From positions 1-64,000 of the forward strand of contig UQMZ01000002.1 in assembly GCA_900542185.1 (NCBI GenBank): a DNA stretch of 64,000 bases, read 5' to 3'. The translations under genes and the position numbers were made by a program. Below are positions 7,384-16,466 of this stretch, piece after piece (the stretch's first letter is position 1; every line of letters begins with the position of its first letter). Below the pieces are notes generated by a model. The model was not told the origin of the DNA and searched no databases. It was given only the letters and a program-made list of their open reading frames with translations. This DNA comes from an uncultured Bacteroidales bacterium (lineage in GTDB: Bacteria > Bacteroidota > Bacteroidia > Bacteroidales > Muribaculaceae).

Positions 7384-8478
7384 TCACTTCTTATAGTTCT
7401 TGTCGTAGAAGCGTTTCTTGACCACCGTTGCCGAGAAGGTCTTCTTGCGGATGCGCACTTCCACGCGGGTGCCAAGTTTGTCGTATGGTTTCTGTATCAT
7501 GGCCATGGCTACCGACTTGCCGGTAGAGATGCTGCGGTAACCGGTAGTAACCTCACCCACAACCTGACCGTCAACCTCCACGGGATAACCGTGACGCGGT
7601 ATGGCGTTGCCGTCCAGCTCCAGACCGACGATGCGGCGCTTCACGCCCTCGGCCTTCTGCGCGGCCAGAGCTTCCTTGCCGATGAATTCAGGCTTGTCTA
7701 ACTTAACGAACATACTCAGGCTGGCTTCCAGCGGAGTGATGTCGGCACTGAGTTCGTCACCGTACAGCGGCAGACCCACCTCGAAACGCAACGTGTCGCG
7801 GCATCCGAGTCCGCAAGGCTCGACGCCGCCGGCCATCAGCTTGTCCCATACGCGCTGTGTGTATTCGGGGCTGCCGTAAATCTCAAAACCATCCTCACCC
7901 GTGTATCCGGTGCGGCTCACGATGATGATCTCGCCCTCGGTCTCGATCGTCTTGAACGTATAGAACTTCAGATCGGCCACCGGCAGACCAAGCAGTTTCT
8001 CCACAGCCTCCTCAGCCTTGGGACCCTGCACGGCCACCTCGCCGTATATCGGACTTTCATCCTCTACCGTTACGTCGAAGCCGTCGGCGTGTTCCTTGAT
8101 CCATGCCACGTCCTTGTCGATGTTGGCGGCGTTGATCACCAGGAAGAATTCCGTATCCGACACCTTGTACACCAGCAGGTCGTCGACCGTGCCGCCGTTG
8201 TCGTAGCACATCATGCCGTAGAATATCTGGCCGTCGGGTGCGCCGGTCACGTCGTTTACGAATATATGGTTCACATATTTCTCGGCTTCTGGGCCCTTGA
8301 CCCGCACCTCGCCCATGTGGCTGACGTCGAACACGCCCACCTCATGACGCACGGCGTTGTGCTCCTCGGTGATTCCCTTGTATTGTATCGGCATGTCGTA
8401 GCCGGCAAACGGCGACATCAGCGCCCCAAGCTTTACGTGACGGTCGTGCAGACACGTCGTTTTGATTTCTTCTTCCAT
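7384..8478 (-). CDS. gcvT: Aminomethyltransferase (glycine cleavage T protein)
   Basis: GcvT (364 residues) releases ammonia from the aminomethyl-lipoyl group of GcvH and makes 5,10-methylenetetrahydrofolate. Family segments include SPFAGYDMPIQYKGITEEH, VFDVSHMGEVRVKG, SRTGYTGEDGFEIY and GLGCRDTLRFEVGLPLYG. It is the first gene of the gcv operon; a -7 box on the minus strand lies about 100 bases upstream (8579-8586). The short leader shows no glycine riboswitch. Confidence 0.96.
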   Translation of the reverse strand: MEEEIKTTCLHDRHVKLGALMSPFAGYDMPIQYKGITEEHNAVRHEVGVFDVSHMGEVRVKGPEAEKYVNHIFVNDVTGAPDGQIFYGMMCYDNGGTVDDLLVYKVSDTEFFLVINAANIDKDVAWIKEHADGFDVTVEDESPIYGEVAVQGPKAEEAVEKLLGLPVADLKFYTFKTIETEGEIIIVSRTGYTGEDGFEIYGSPEYTQRVWDKLMAGGVEPCGLGCRDTLRFEVGLPLYGDELSADITPLEASLSMFVKLDKPEFIGKEALAAQKAEGVKRRIVGLELDGNAIPRHGYPVEVDGQVVGEVTTGYRSISTGKSVAMAMIQKPYDKLGTRVEVRIRKKTFSATVVKKRFYDKNYKK

Positions 8479-8578
8479 CCTTGTCGTTCTGTTTTTCGTA
8501 TTGGGTTTAAGGTATAGTCCTAATCTAAAGTTTAAAGTTTATGTTTAAGATTTAGCCTTCGGTTTAGACTATTCCAAA

Positions 8579-8636
8579 CAAAATTAATATTTGGCGGTGT
8601 TCTTTCCAAATAATTCCGACAATTTTTGTAATTTTG
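8579..8636. promoter_or_regulatory. Divergent promoters of gcvT (minus) and the permease gene (plus)
   Basis: On the minus strand, TAATTTTG (8586-8579) with TTTGG (8610-8606) upstream at a 19-base spacing fits a Bacteroidota promoter for gcvT. On the plus strand TAATTTTG (8629-8636) lies only 8 bases before the permease start at 8645, so that mRNA would be nearly leaderless. The two promoters are nested back to back in under 60 bases, so one regulator could affect both. Confidence 0.55.
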
Positions 8637-8644
8637 TCTTCGAA

Positions 8645-9913
8645 ATGAATTATCCGTTATATCTGGCACGCAGCATATCGCCCGGTCGCGGGTCGCTTAA
8701 GAGCGGCACGGAACGCTGTCGACGCGGGGGAGCTCCGACGGTCAAGGTTGCCGTGGCCGCCGTGGCCCTCTCCGTTGCCGTGATGCTGGCGGCACTGGCC
8801 ATCGTATCGGGTTTCAAGCGTGAGATCACCGCCAAGGTCACGGGCTTCAACGCCCATATCTCGGCCTATACGCTCCAGACTTCGGACGACGAGGACAACC
8901 TTGTGGCACTCACCCCTTCGCTGGAAAAGATTCTGGACGAGACTCCATACGTGTCCGATTACTCGCTGCAGCTGTCGGTGCCGGGCATCTTCAAGACTCG
9001 CTCAGACTTCCAGGGCATCTATTTCCGCAGCCTGGAGGGTAAAGGCATCAACGATTTCCTGTCCTCCAGCCTGGTAAGCGGCAAGATTCCGGACTATTCC
9101 AAGCCTGAGAACGCCAATCAGGTCGTAATCTCGGAGATAACGGCACGACGCCTGGGGCTGAAGGTGGGCGACCGCATCGACACCTATTTCATGACCAGCG
9201 AACTGCGGGTACGCCCGCTGAAAGTGGCGGCTATATTCAATTCGCATTTCGACAATTACGACAAGATATTTGCCTACGGCTCGCTCTCTTTGCTGCAGCG
9301 TCTTGGCGAGCTTCGTTCCGACCAAGGCACGAGCCTGGCGATACACACCGATGATTTCCACAACATCACCGAATATACCGACGAGCTGAACCGTACATTG
9401 GCACAGGCATACGGCTCGGGACTCATATTCCGTCCACTAAGGCTGGAGAACGCCATGACACAAGGTTCGGGATATTTCCATTGGCTGGCGTTACTGGACA
9501 CCAATGTAGCCGTGGTTCTGACATTGATGACATTCGTGGCCATAATCACCCTTATTTCAGGGCTACTCATAATCATTCTTGACAAGAAGCGGTTCATCGG
9601 CCTGTTGCGGGCGCTCGGAGCACCGGCCAGACAGGTACGCAGGGTCTTCATATATCTGTCGCTTAAGATTACAGTCCTCGGATTGGCCATCGGCAATGTG
9701 GCTATGCTGCTGTTCCTGTGGCTGCAGGACAAATACCATTTCCTGCACCTTGACCCGGAATCGTATTACATCGACTTCGTGCCCGTCGACATCTCCTGGC
9801 TGCAGGTACTGATTCTGAACCTCGGCGTCCTTCTGGTGGTCTGGCTCTCCCTGATCCTCCCCTCCTGGCTCGTAGCCCGCATCTCCCCCGCCGAAACCCT
9901 ACGCTACGAATAG
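8645..9913 (+). CDS. FtsX-family ABC transporter permease, LolC/LolE-like
   Basis: The 422-residue inner-membrane protein starts at 8645 (MNYPLYLARSI); a longer frame from 8591 would start upstream of the promoter box. It has one transmembrane helix at about 32-56, a periplasmic MacB-type domain, and three helices in the last 150 residues, ending in ISPAETLRYE. This is the LolC/LolE topology: permeases that extract lipoproteins from the inner membrane with the LolD ATPase. No ATPase gene is adjacent. A general MacB-type export role is the alternative. Confidence 0.85.
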   Translation: MNYPLYLARSISPGRGSLKSGTERCRRGGAPTVKVAVAAVALSVAVMLAALAIVSGFKREITAKVTGFNAHISAYTLQTSDDEDNLVALTPSLEKILDETPYVSDYSLQLSVPGIFKTRSDFQGIYFRSLEGKGINDFLSSSLVSGKIPDYSKPENANQVVISEITARRLGLKVGDRIDTYFMTSELRVRPLKVAAIFNSHFDNYDKIFAYGSLSLLQRLGELRSDQGTSLAIHTDDFHNITEYTDELNRTLAQAYGSGLIFRPLRLENAMTQGSGYFHWLALLDTNVAVVLTLMTFVAIITLISGLLIIILDKKRFIGLLRALGAPARQVRRVFIYLSLKITVLGLAIGNVAMLLFLWLQDKYHFLHLDPESYYIDFVPVDISWLQVLILNLGVLLVVWLSLILPSWLVARISPAETLRYE

Positions 9914-9958
9914 AACCGATTCGGGTCCCCGGGTGTTTTTAAGTAAAACCCTGAGGAT

Positions 9959-10792
9959 ATGAATCGTATTGTTACCATATTGTTGCTGATTTTTGCCGCT
10001 TTGCCATTGCCGGTCGCCGCTCAGAGCCGCGATCTGAACCAGGCATATAAAAAAGAAGTGTTCACTGACGGCCGTCATAAGAAGATGCCGTATCGGCTGC
10101 TGTCGCCTAAAATCAGGGCCGACCACTCGCAGTACCCGCTGGTGGTGTTCCTGCACGGATGGGGCGAGCGCGGCGACGACAACGAAAAACAGCTCACCAA
10201 TGGCGCGTCGCTGTTTACCAATCCGGCCAACGAGGATGCTTACCCTGCTTTTGTGCTGTTCCCGCAGACACGCAAGACCTGGACGGGCAACATTGACCCG
10301 CGCGCGTTCCAGCATGGAGCGCCCGTACCCAAGGAAACACAGACCGAAAAGACTCTGATGGAACTGATCAATAAGGTTGTGGCTGAAAACCCGATTGACC
10401 GCAGCCGTATCTACCTGGTGGGACTCTCTATGGGGGGCATAGCCACATACGACTTAGTGTGCCGCTATCCCGACATATTCGCCGCGGCGGTGCCCATCTG
10501 CGGGGCCGTGAATCCCGACCGACTTAAGAACGCCAAAGGAGTCAACTTCCTTATATTCCATGGCGACCAGGACGAGGAAGTGCCGACAGTGGCGAGTCGC
10601 GAGGCCTTCAAGACTCTTGACGCCATCGGCGCAACGGTGAAATACGTGGAGTTCGCCGGCGTAGGACACGAATGCTGGTCGTTCGCATTCAATTCCCCGA
10701 CGTTCCTTTCATGGCTGTTCCAGCAGGAAAAGACACCGGCTCATACCGAATCCATCGCCGAAATTGCATCTCCCGACAACAGTCAGGAATAA
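9959..10792 (+). CDS. Secreted alpha/beta-hydrolase (esterase/peptidase-like)
   Basis: The 277-residue protein has a signal peptide (about 1-21, ending PVAAQS) and an alpha/beta-hydrolase fold of the phospholipase/carboxylesterase or prolyl-oligopeptidase-like group. The oxyanion-hole segment VFLHGWGERGDDN is near 63-75, the nucleophile elbow is GLSMGG, an acid lies in FHGDQDEEVP, and the His is in GVGHECW. It probably hydrolyses esters in the periplasm; the substrate is unknown. It follows the permease by 45 bases and ends in a strong terminator (10814-10853). Confidence 0.75.
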   Translation: MNRIVTILLLIFAALPLPVAAQSRDLNQAYKKEVFTDGRHKKMPYRLLSPKIRADHSQYPLVVFLHGWGERGDDNEKQLTNGASLFTNPANEDAYPAFVLFPQTRKTWTGNIDPRAFQHGAPVPKETQTEKTLMELINKVVAENPIDRSRIYLVGLSMGGIATYDLVCRYPDIFAAAVPICGAVNPDRLKNAKGVNFLIFHGDQDEEVPTVASREAFKTLDAIGATVKYVEFAGVGHECWSFAFNSPTFLSWLFQQEKTPAHTESIAEIASPDNSQE

Positions 10793-10813
10793 GTCATTCT
10801 CTAAATAGAACAT

Positions 10814-10853
10814 ACAGGTTCTTCCCGAAAGGACGGGAGGAACCTGTTTTTTT
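10814..10853 (+). terminator. Rho-independent terminator after the secreted hydrolase
   Basis: ACAGGTTCTTCCCG (10814-10827) pairs with CGGGAGGAACCTGT (10834-10847), with one mismatch, over a 6-nt loop and runs into a seven-T tract. This ends the permease-hydrolase unit. Confidence 0.9.
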
Positions 10854-10887
10854 ACAATAAAAATCTATGATTATTAAACAAAATGAT

Positions 10888-10895
10888 TAAATTTG
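10888..10895 (+). promoter_or_regulatory. Predicted -7 box for the DUF3857 gene pair
   Basis: TAAATTTG matches the Bacteroidota -7 consensus TAnnTTTG and lies 20 bases before the ATG at 10916, just after the terminator at 10814-10853. The -33 region is AT-rich without a clear TTTG. Confidence 0.5.
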
Positions 10896-10915
10896 TGGAG
10901 CAATAACACTTCGCT

Positions 10916-12745
10916 ATGAATTTGATCAGTAAAATCCTGACGCTTTCCTTGATTTTCGGCACAAGTTTCGGTATAGCATTCCCATCCGACTTTGCTGATG
11001 CCAACGTTGTCATTACCGAGCTGAACAAGAAGTATGTACTGAAGTCGGATGCCAACCGTCGCCTCAACGAAGTGAAAGCCTCGTCAAGCTATACTTACCA
11101 GGCGCGACGTGCTGACGACAGGACTCTGGCTTATGAATATTACTCGTCCGAGACTCCGATTAAAAAGGCGTCCGCACCCGGTTCCAAGCCGATATATAAG
11201 TCTGTTGAAGACGACGACATCTTTTACAGCGGCATGCGCGTATGCGCGTTGCACCTCGAGCTGAAGAAAGGAAAAACTGTCACCGCCCGCTTCGAAAGGG
11301 ATTACACGGCACTTGAGCAATTCGGAGATATCATGATAGCCTCCGACAAATTCGTGGAGCAAGGCTGTTTTGAAATAACGGTACCATCAGAACTGGCCGA
11401 TGTCATAAAGGTTCAGCCATACGACATGCCTTCAACGGCCATGTTCACATCCGCCACTGACAAAAACGGCAACCTCACATATTCGTTACGTATCAGTAAT
11501 CTTGAGCCTTTCCGGCACGAGGATTATGCCGCACCGGCAACGCAAACCGTCCCGCGCATCATCGTGACAGGTCAGTTCGCCACGGTCGATGACCTTTATG
11601 ATTTCCTGCGGTCAAATGTGGACAATGACGATCCTGAACCCGAAGTTGTGGCAATGGCCCGACAGGTAACTGAAAACTGTGCGGACGACATGGCCCGCAT
11701 CCACGCCATCGCCTCATGGGTGCGTCAGAACATCCGCTATGTGGGCATCGAACACGGCGAGCTGGGCAAACGTCCCGACACGGCCGGCAACGTGCTGTCC
11801 AAGCGATACGGCGACTGCAAGGGGTCGGCCAACCTGATACGCCAGATGCTGCGCGCGTGCGGCATCGACGGTCGCCGCGTATGGATTGGCACGCGCGGTA
11901 ATGTGATCGGACCTTTCTCCAGATACAAACTGTTCGGTTGCGCCGATCACATGATAGCCGCGGCCGTACTGAATGACAGCATCATATACCTGGACGGCAC
12001 CACCAGCTTCTCGCCCCGTGACTATCTACCCTTCTTCATAGCCGGACAGGAAGCCATAGTGGAAGCAGGCGACAGCTGTCTGCTGACTACACTTCCAGCT
12101 TATGATACAGACCGTTACCCTACGGAAATAAAGGGTTCATTCGCTCTTGATGGCAGTACGCTGACCGGCGACATCAGCATGACCATGCGCGGCAACGACC
12201 GCATGGCTTTTGAAAACTTCATGGCCGACGTGAACGTCAATCAGCGTCTCAGTTTATGCCACGCATGGCTGGCGCAGTCCAATAGCGCCACATACACCGA
12301 TGTGGCCAACAGCACCGACGCCCCGGACGCTCAGACCTCTACGCTTTCAGCACATGAAAGCGACAGCAAAGCCGTTGTGCCTGCAGGCGCAAAACGATAT
12401 GTCTCACTGCATCCTTTGCGCAACTGGACGCTTAAGCCTGTCAATGTCAATAATCGCCGTAGACCCGTTTCGACAGGCACTCCTTACAACATCATCTCCT
12501 CGATGGAACTTGCCGTACCCGAGGGCTACACCGTGGAATCGATGCCGAAGGACGCAAAAGTAGATACCCCATGGTTTGCCGCACACCTCAGCTACCGACA
12601 GGACGGCGGCAGGATAACAGTGACCGGCGCCGTCAAGGGTCTTGAAACAGACGTCCCGCTTACGGACATACCCGAATGGAACGAGGCTGTCAAGGCCATT
12701 AACCGTATGAACAACGATGCAATAATACTGACCGTTAACCAATGA
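10916..12745 (+). CDS. Secreted DUF3857/transglutaminase-like protein
   Basis: The 609-residue protein has a signal peptide (about 1-21), an N-terminal DUF3857 beta-sandwich region, and a transglutaminase-like domain at about 250-365. The catalytic triad is intact: Cys301 in KRYGDCKGSANL, His345 in ADHMIAA and Asp360 in YLDGT. The C-terminal part is a DUF3858-like beta domain. Such proteins are common in Bacteroidales and may be periplasmic proteases or cross-linkers; the substrate is unknown. It is coupled by a 4-base overlap to a longer paralogue (12742-14931) whose triad is not recognisable. Confidence 0.85.
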   Translation: MNLISKILTLSLIFGTSFGIAFPSDFADANVVITELNKKYVLKSDANRRLNEVKASSSYTYQARRADDRTLAYEYYSSETPIKKASAPGSKPIYKSVEDDDIFYSGMRVCALHLELKKGKTVTARFERDYTALEQFGDIMIASDKFVEQGCFEITVPSELADVIKVQPYDMPSTAMFTSATDKNGNLTYSLRISNLEPFRHEDYAAPATQTVPRIIVTGQFATVDDLYDFLRSNVDNDDPEPEVVAMARQVTENCADDMARIHAIASWVRQNIRYVGIEHGELGKRPDTAGNVLSKRYGDCKGSANLIRQMLRACGIDGRRVWIGTRGNVIGPFSRYKLFGCADHMIAAAVLNDSIIYLDGTTSFSPRDYLPFFIAGQEAIVEAGDSCLLTTLPAYDTDRYPTEIKGSFALDGSTLTGDISMTMRGNDRMAFENFMADVNVNQRLSLCHAWLAQSNSATYTDVANSTDAPDAQTSTLSAHESDSKAVVPAGAKRYVSLHPLRNWTLKPVNVNNRRRPVSTGTPYNIISSMELAVPEGYTVESMPKDAKVDTPWFAAHLSYRQDGGRITVTGAVKGLETDVPLTDIPEWNEAVKAINRMNNDAIILTVNQ

Positions 12746-14931
12746 CAATCCACACTATGAAACCATTCAGATATTTATTTACCGCAGGCATCATGATTCT
12801 CTCGGGAATATGCCCGTTATCGACTCAAGCCAAATTAGATACAAAGTTTTGTGAGAAAATCGCCAAGAAGGTCTGGAGCGACAACGACCCTCTGTTTGAT
12901 CCGAACATGGCCATACCCGATTCGCTGCTTCAGAACAACTCAGCCGTGATAATGTGCGACCTTGACGACATAGAGACAACTAACGAAAGAATGGCTACCA
13001 GCTTCAAGCTTTCGGGATCCACCAACCGCATCTGCCGCAAATACCTGAACCGCATGATGGTCAAGATAATTGACAGGTCGGCATTCGACGACTTCTCGGA
13101 ATTCGAGTTCGATGCCAAGGCCTCAGTGAGCGACGGAATACTTCTGTACGATTTCAAGGAAGCGTTCGGAGCGCGGATCCATTATCCAGACGGCACCACA
13201 CGCGACGTGGACATAAATGAGGCCGTTGAAATATCCGACGGCAAGAAGGGCAAGGACGACGTGCGTTACAAGATTGCAGTCTCAGGTCTGACCGAGAACT
13301 GCGTGCTCGACGTGTTCAAATACAAGGAGGAGACCATCGAGGAATTCGACCTGGATTGCATCGACATGAACATGTGCAATTACTATCCCACGATGCACCG
13401 TGTGATACGCGGCAAGTTCGACCCGATGCTGACCGTGGAATATAAGACATACAACGGCGCGCCTACCCTTAACGTTGACCAGAAAGACAGCGACTGCATA
13501 CGGGGCTCCCTGCACGCGCAGATGATTCCGGCCATACCGTTCAAGAAGTTTGTCAACGCCAAGCGTCAGCTGCCCTTCATCCGCATGAACTTTCTGAACA
13601 ATTCCTCGCGATACATATACCATCCGGCCACGGCGCGTGGCGGAGGCCTGTTCTACAACGTAGCACCCGGCACCATATACCGAGACATCTTCAGCTATCT
13701 GAAGGACGCTTCATACGAATCGCCGCTGCCTGCCCGCGCGGCCAGGCTGGTAAAGGACTGCTATCTGAAAGCACATCCCGAAGCCACGCCACGTCAGACG
13801 GCCGACGCGCTGGCTCTGGCCCTGCGATACGTCAACGCCACGGCCGATGACAAGGATTGGTCCGACCGCAACGCATATCTTAACCTGCTGTATATGGACG
13901 CGCTTAACCGTCTGAAGGTATATTCGCCCGACAGTATTGGATTTGCATTCTTCAATCCGATCGACCGCGTGCCGACCGAAGGCATCGCCACATGGGAAGA
14001 ACCGAGGTTCGTGACGATGGTCGACGGCACATATTACGACATGTCGGCTCCGTACCATTATCCTCCCGGTCAGATGGAGGCCCGCTTCAACGGTCAGGAA
14101 GGTGGCGCATTCACCGGCAACCGCAAGACATTGCCCCGGACCACTTTGGCCACAGTGGTCAGTGTGCCGCAGGCCCGCACCGGTTCCGACCGGCTCGCCA
14201 TGGTGGCCAAAGCCTGTATCACTCCCGAACATAAGGTCCGGATGGGCCGGTCCATGCGTCATACCGGCATCTACAAGGATATAGTGGGAAACATCACCGA
14301 CAAATACGAGTGGGCGGATTCCGTCGAAAACTTTCTGTGCATTCCCGACAACAAGCGTTCGCACGCGAAAGGTCGCGACAAGGCAGGACGCGAGAAGGAA
14401 CTGCGCGACTTCTTCAAAAAGGAGTGCGAGGCCTTCGTTGGCATCTCGCCCGACAGTATAGTTTCATATAACGTGACGTCACGTTCCATTCTGCCAGGCC
14501 GCAATTATGTGTCGTACGACGTGACGGACCTGATTCCCGGCCTGGTCGAAGAACTGAATCCGGAAACACTGATGTTCTCCATAGGCAAACTTTTCGGCGA
14601 CAATCCGCGGCTGCCTGAAATGGAACGTAACCGCTTTTTCGACGGCATGATCGATGCTCCGTGGTACGAAGTACGCCAGCTTACGTTCCAGGTCCCGCAG
14701 GGATATACATACGACCCGACATCACTCGAAAGCCTGACTGTAAACAAGAAGAATGCAATAGGCATGTTCTCCGCCACGCCAAGCATCGCCGACAACGGCG
14801 ACATAGACTTCACGGTGCAGATGCGTGTCAACAGGACAACCATCCCTGTAGACTATTGGTCCGATTTCATGGCTCTGCTTGATGCCGCTTCCGATTTTTC
14901 CGAGACCCGAATTGTACTCATGCGCAAATAA
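12742..14931 (+). CDS. Secreted DUF3857-type protein without a recognisable transglutaminase triad
   Basis: The 729-residue protein starts with ATGA overlapping the previous stop; the signal peptide (about 6-30, ending STQA) supports this region as the N-terminus, with a second ATG at residue 6. The layout resembles its neighbour: an N-terminal DUF3857-like beta region, a middle region matching the transglutaminase position (about 330-440), and a C-terminal DUF3858-like part. The middle lacks the GDCKG nucleophile segment, having instead LLYMDALNRL and FFNPIDRVP. It is probably a non-catalytic partner of the upstream protein. This is inference from layout and coupling. Confidence 0.7.
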   Translation: MTIHTMKPFRYLFTAGIMILSGICPLSTQAKLDTKFCEKIAKKVWSDNDPLFDPNMAIPDSLLQNNSAVIMCDLDDIETTNERMATSFKLSGSTNRICRKYLNRMMVKIIDRSAFDDFSEFEFDAKASVSDGILLYDFKEAFGARIHYPDGTTRDVDINEAVEISDGKKGKDDVRYKIAVSGLTENCVLDVFKYKEETIEEFDLDCIDMNMCNYYPTMHRVIRGKFDPMLTVEYKTYNGAPTLNVDQKDSDCIRGSLHAQMIPAIPFKKFVNAKRQLPFIRMNFLNNSSRYIYHPATARGGGLFYNVAPGTIYRDIFSYLKDASYESPLPARAARLVKDCYLKAHPEATPRQTADALALALRYVNATADDKDWSDRNAYLNLLYMDALNRLKVYSPDSIGFAFFNPIDRVPTEGIATWEEPRFVTMVDGTYYDMSAPYHYPPGQMEARFNGQEGGAFTGNRKTLPRTTLATVVSVPQARTGSDRLAMVAKACITPEHKVRMGRSMRHTGIYKDIVGNITDKYEWADSVENFLCIPDNKRSHAKGRDKAGREKELRDFFKKECEAFVGISPDSIVSYNVTSRSILPGRNYVSYDVTDLIPGLVEELNPETLMFSIGKLFGDNPRLPEMERNRFFDGMIDAPWYEVRQLTFQVPQGYTYDPTSLESLTVNKKNAIGMFSATPSIADNGDIDFTVQMRVNRTTIPVDYWSDFMALLDAASDFSETRIVLMRK

Positions 14932-14956
14932 GGCTTCCGCATCCGGAAAAAAATAG

Positions 14957-14964
14957 TATCTTTG
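14957..14964 (+). promoter_or_regulatory. Predicted -7 box directly before the AlkD-like gene
   Basis: TATCTTTG followed by C matches the Bacteroidota -7 consensus and ends 8 bases before the ATG at 14973. Transcription would begin within a few bases of the start codon, giving a leaderless or nearly leaderless mRNA. Confidence 0.55.
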
Positions 14965-14972
14965 CAGACGTT

Positions 14973-15731
14973 ATGACAACGGCTGAAGATATATATTGCA
15001 CTTTGGAGCAGATGGGCGACGAACGCCAGGCGCGGAATCTGAGCCGGTTTTTCAAGACCGGTAAAGGCGATTACGGCGAGGGTGACAGGTTCTTAGGACT
15101 GAGATGTCCTCAGACACGCATGGTTGTCCATGAGGCGCGTCTGGACGTACCCTTTGAGGAAATAGAGAAACTGCTGTACTCCGCATGGCACGAGGTACGC
15201 TTCGCGGGCTTCATGCTGTTGGTGGAGGAAATGAAAGCGGCGTTGCCCCGGAAACGTGAACCGCAGACCATGCATGCCGAAAGACGCAAGGAGGTGCTTG
15301 ACTTTTACCTGCGCCATGCGCGTCAGGCCAACAACTGGGACTTAGTGGACATGACATGCACCAAAATCGTGGGCGAATGGCTGCTTTATCCCCAGGCTGA
15401 CGGCACGATGCCCGATCACGGTATTCTCGACCGCCTCGCGGCCTCCGACAGCCTGTGGGAGCAACGCATAGGCATGGTGACCACATGGCGGCTGATGCGC
15501 GCCGGACAGACCGACGACACTTTCCGGCTCGCCGACAAGCTGCTGCATCATCCTCACGACCTGATGCGCAAGGCAGTGGGCTGGATGCTGCGCGAGGCCG
15601 GGAAAGTGGACAAAGATCTTCTTTTGGACTATCTTGAAGAACATTACTACGAAATGTCGCGCACCACTCTTCGTTATGCCATAGAACGCCTTCCCGAACC
15701 GGAACGCCGGTACTGGCTCAAACGACAATAA
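14973..15731 (+). CDS. DNA alkylation repair protein (AlkD-like HEAT repeat)
   Basis: The 252-residue protein is a member of the AlkC/AlkD-like family of HEAT-repeat DNA glycosylases that remove alkylated bases. Near the start it has RFFKTGKGDYGEGDRFLGLR, a family signature, followed by VHEARLD and the helical repeats; NNWDLVDMTC and HHPHDLMRKAVGWMLREAG are conserved family segments. The start at 14973 fits the usual N-terminus. It has its own predicted promoter and is followed 17 bases later by a phosphodiesterase gene. Confidence 0.88.
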   Translation: MTTAEDIYCTLEQMGDERQARNLSRFFKTGKGDYGEGDRFLGLRCPQTRMVVHEARLDVPFEEIEKLLYSAWHEVRFAGFMLLVEEMKAALPRKREPQTMHAERRKEVLDFYLRHARQANNWDLVDMTCTKIVGEWLLYPQADGTMPDHGILDRLAASDSLWEQRIGMVTTWRLMRAGQTDDTFRLADKLLHHPHDLMRKAVGWMLREAGKVDKDLLLDYLEEHYYEMSRTTLRYAIERLPEPERRYWLKRQ

Positions 15732-15748
15732 TCAATTAGCAATCAACA

Positions 15749-16240
15749 ATGAAACGGATAGGAATACTGAGCGATACGCACGGGATGTGGGACCGGCGGT
15801 TTACAGATTATTTCAAGGAGTGCGACGAGGTGTGGCACGCCGGCGACGTGGGCGATCCGGAGATAATACAGAAACTCCAGGCCCTGGTTCCGACCGTGCA
15901 CGCCGTCTACGGCAATATCGACGGCCAGGACGTGCGCTGGATCACGGAGAGCACCGCCGTGTTCCAATGCGAGGACTGCAAGGTGATGATGCAGCACATC
16001 ACCGGCTATCCGGGCCGCTGGGCGCCGGGCATGAAACTGCTGATTAATGAAATAAAGCCGGATATCGTGGTCGGGGGACACTCGCATATCCTCAAGGTGG
16101 TGTACGACAAGGAACTGCAGCTGCTGCACCTCAATCCCGGCGCCGCGGGCCGTCAGGGATGGCAGTCGTGCCGCACTCTGCTGCGCCTCACCATCGACGG
16201 TTCCGACATACGCGACTGCGAGGTAATCGAACTCCACTAA
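15749..16240 (+). CDS. YfcE/MJ0936-type metallophosphoesterase
   Basis: The 163-residue protein opens MKRIGILSDTHGMWD and carries the set of metal ligands of calcineurin-like phosphoesterases: SDTHG (8-12), HAGDVGD, YGNIDG, then GGHSHI near the C-terminus. The short length matches the YfcE group, which hydrolyses phosphodiester bonds in vitro; the physiological substrate is unknown. It probably shares a transcript with the AlkD-like gene. Confidence 0.88.
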   Translation: MKRIGILSDTHGMWDRRFTDYFKECDEVWHAGDVGDPEIIQKLQALVPTVHAVYGNIDGQDVRWITESTAVFQCEDCKVMMQHITGYPGRWAPGMKLLINEIKPDIVVGGHSHILKVVYDKELQLLHLNPGAAGRQGWQSCRTLLRLTIDGSDIRDCEVIELH

Positions 16241-16287
16241 GGCAATGTTCCTTAAAAACACGCTCAGAGTATATCCGATACCTATAT

Positions 16288-16363
16288 CGGACATTTTTTG
16301 CCATTTCGACATGTCAGATTGCTTCCGAAATTTTTTAGTATTGCATAATTTTCGTAACTTTGC
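16288..16363 (+). promoter_or_regulatory. Promoter of the aryl polyene cluster (P1), shared architecture with P3
   Basis: The -7 box is TAACTTTG (16355-16362); a TTTTTTAGTATTGCAT segment lies upstream in the -33 region. An upstream block CGGACATTTTTTGCC begins at 16288, exactly 67 bases before the -7 box. The same blocks with the same 67-base spacing stand before the gene at 23104, matching at roughly three quarters of positions. The leader before the ATG at 16467 is about 100 bases with no obvious riboswitch. Confidence 0.65.
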
Positions 16364-16466
16364 ACCTTGAAGTCGACTTTATTGTGACCGCACTAAAACG
16401 AAGTCCATTACCTCCGTCTGTGTATCGACTCCGTATGCCGGCAGCAATAACCATTACATTTTCAGA

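Noticed and set aside
8479..8578. Glycine riboswitch upstream of gcvT
   Set aside because: The leader is about 95 bases, AT-rich and without the two aptamer-like purine-rich stems; no glycine aptamer core was recognised.
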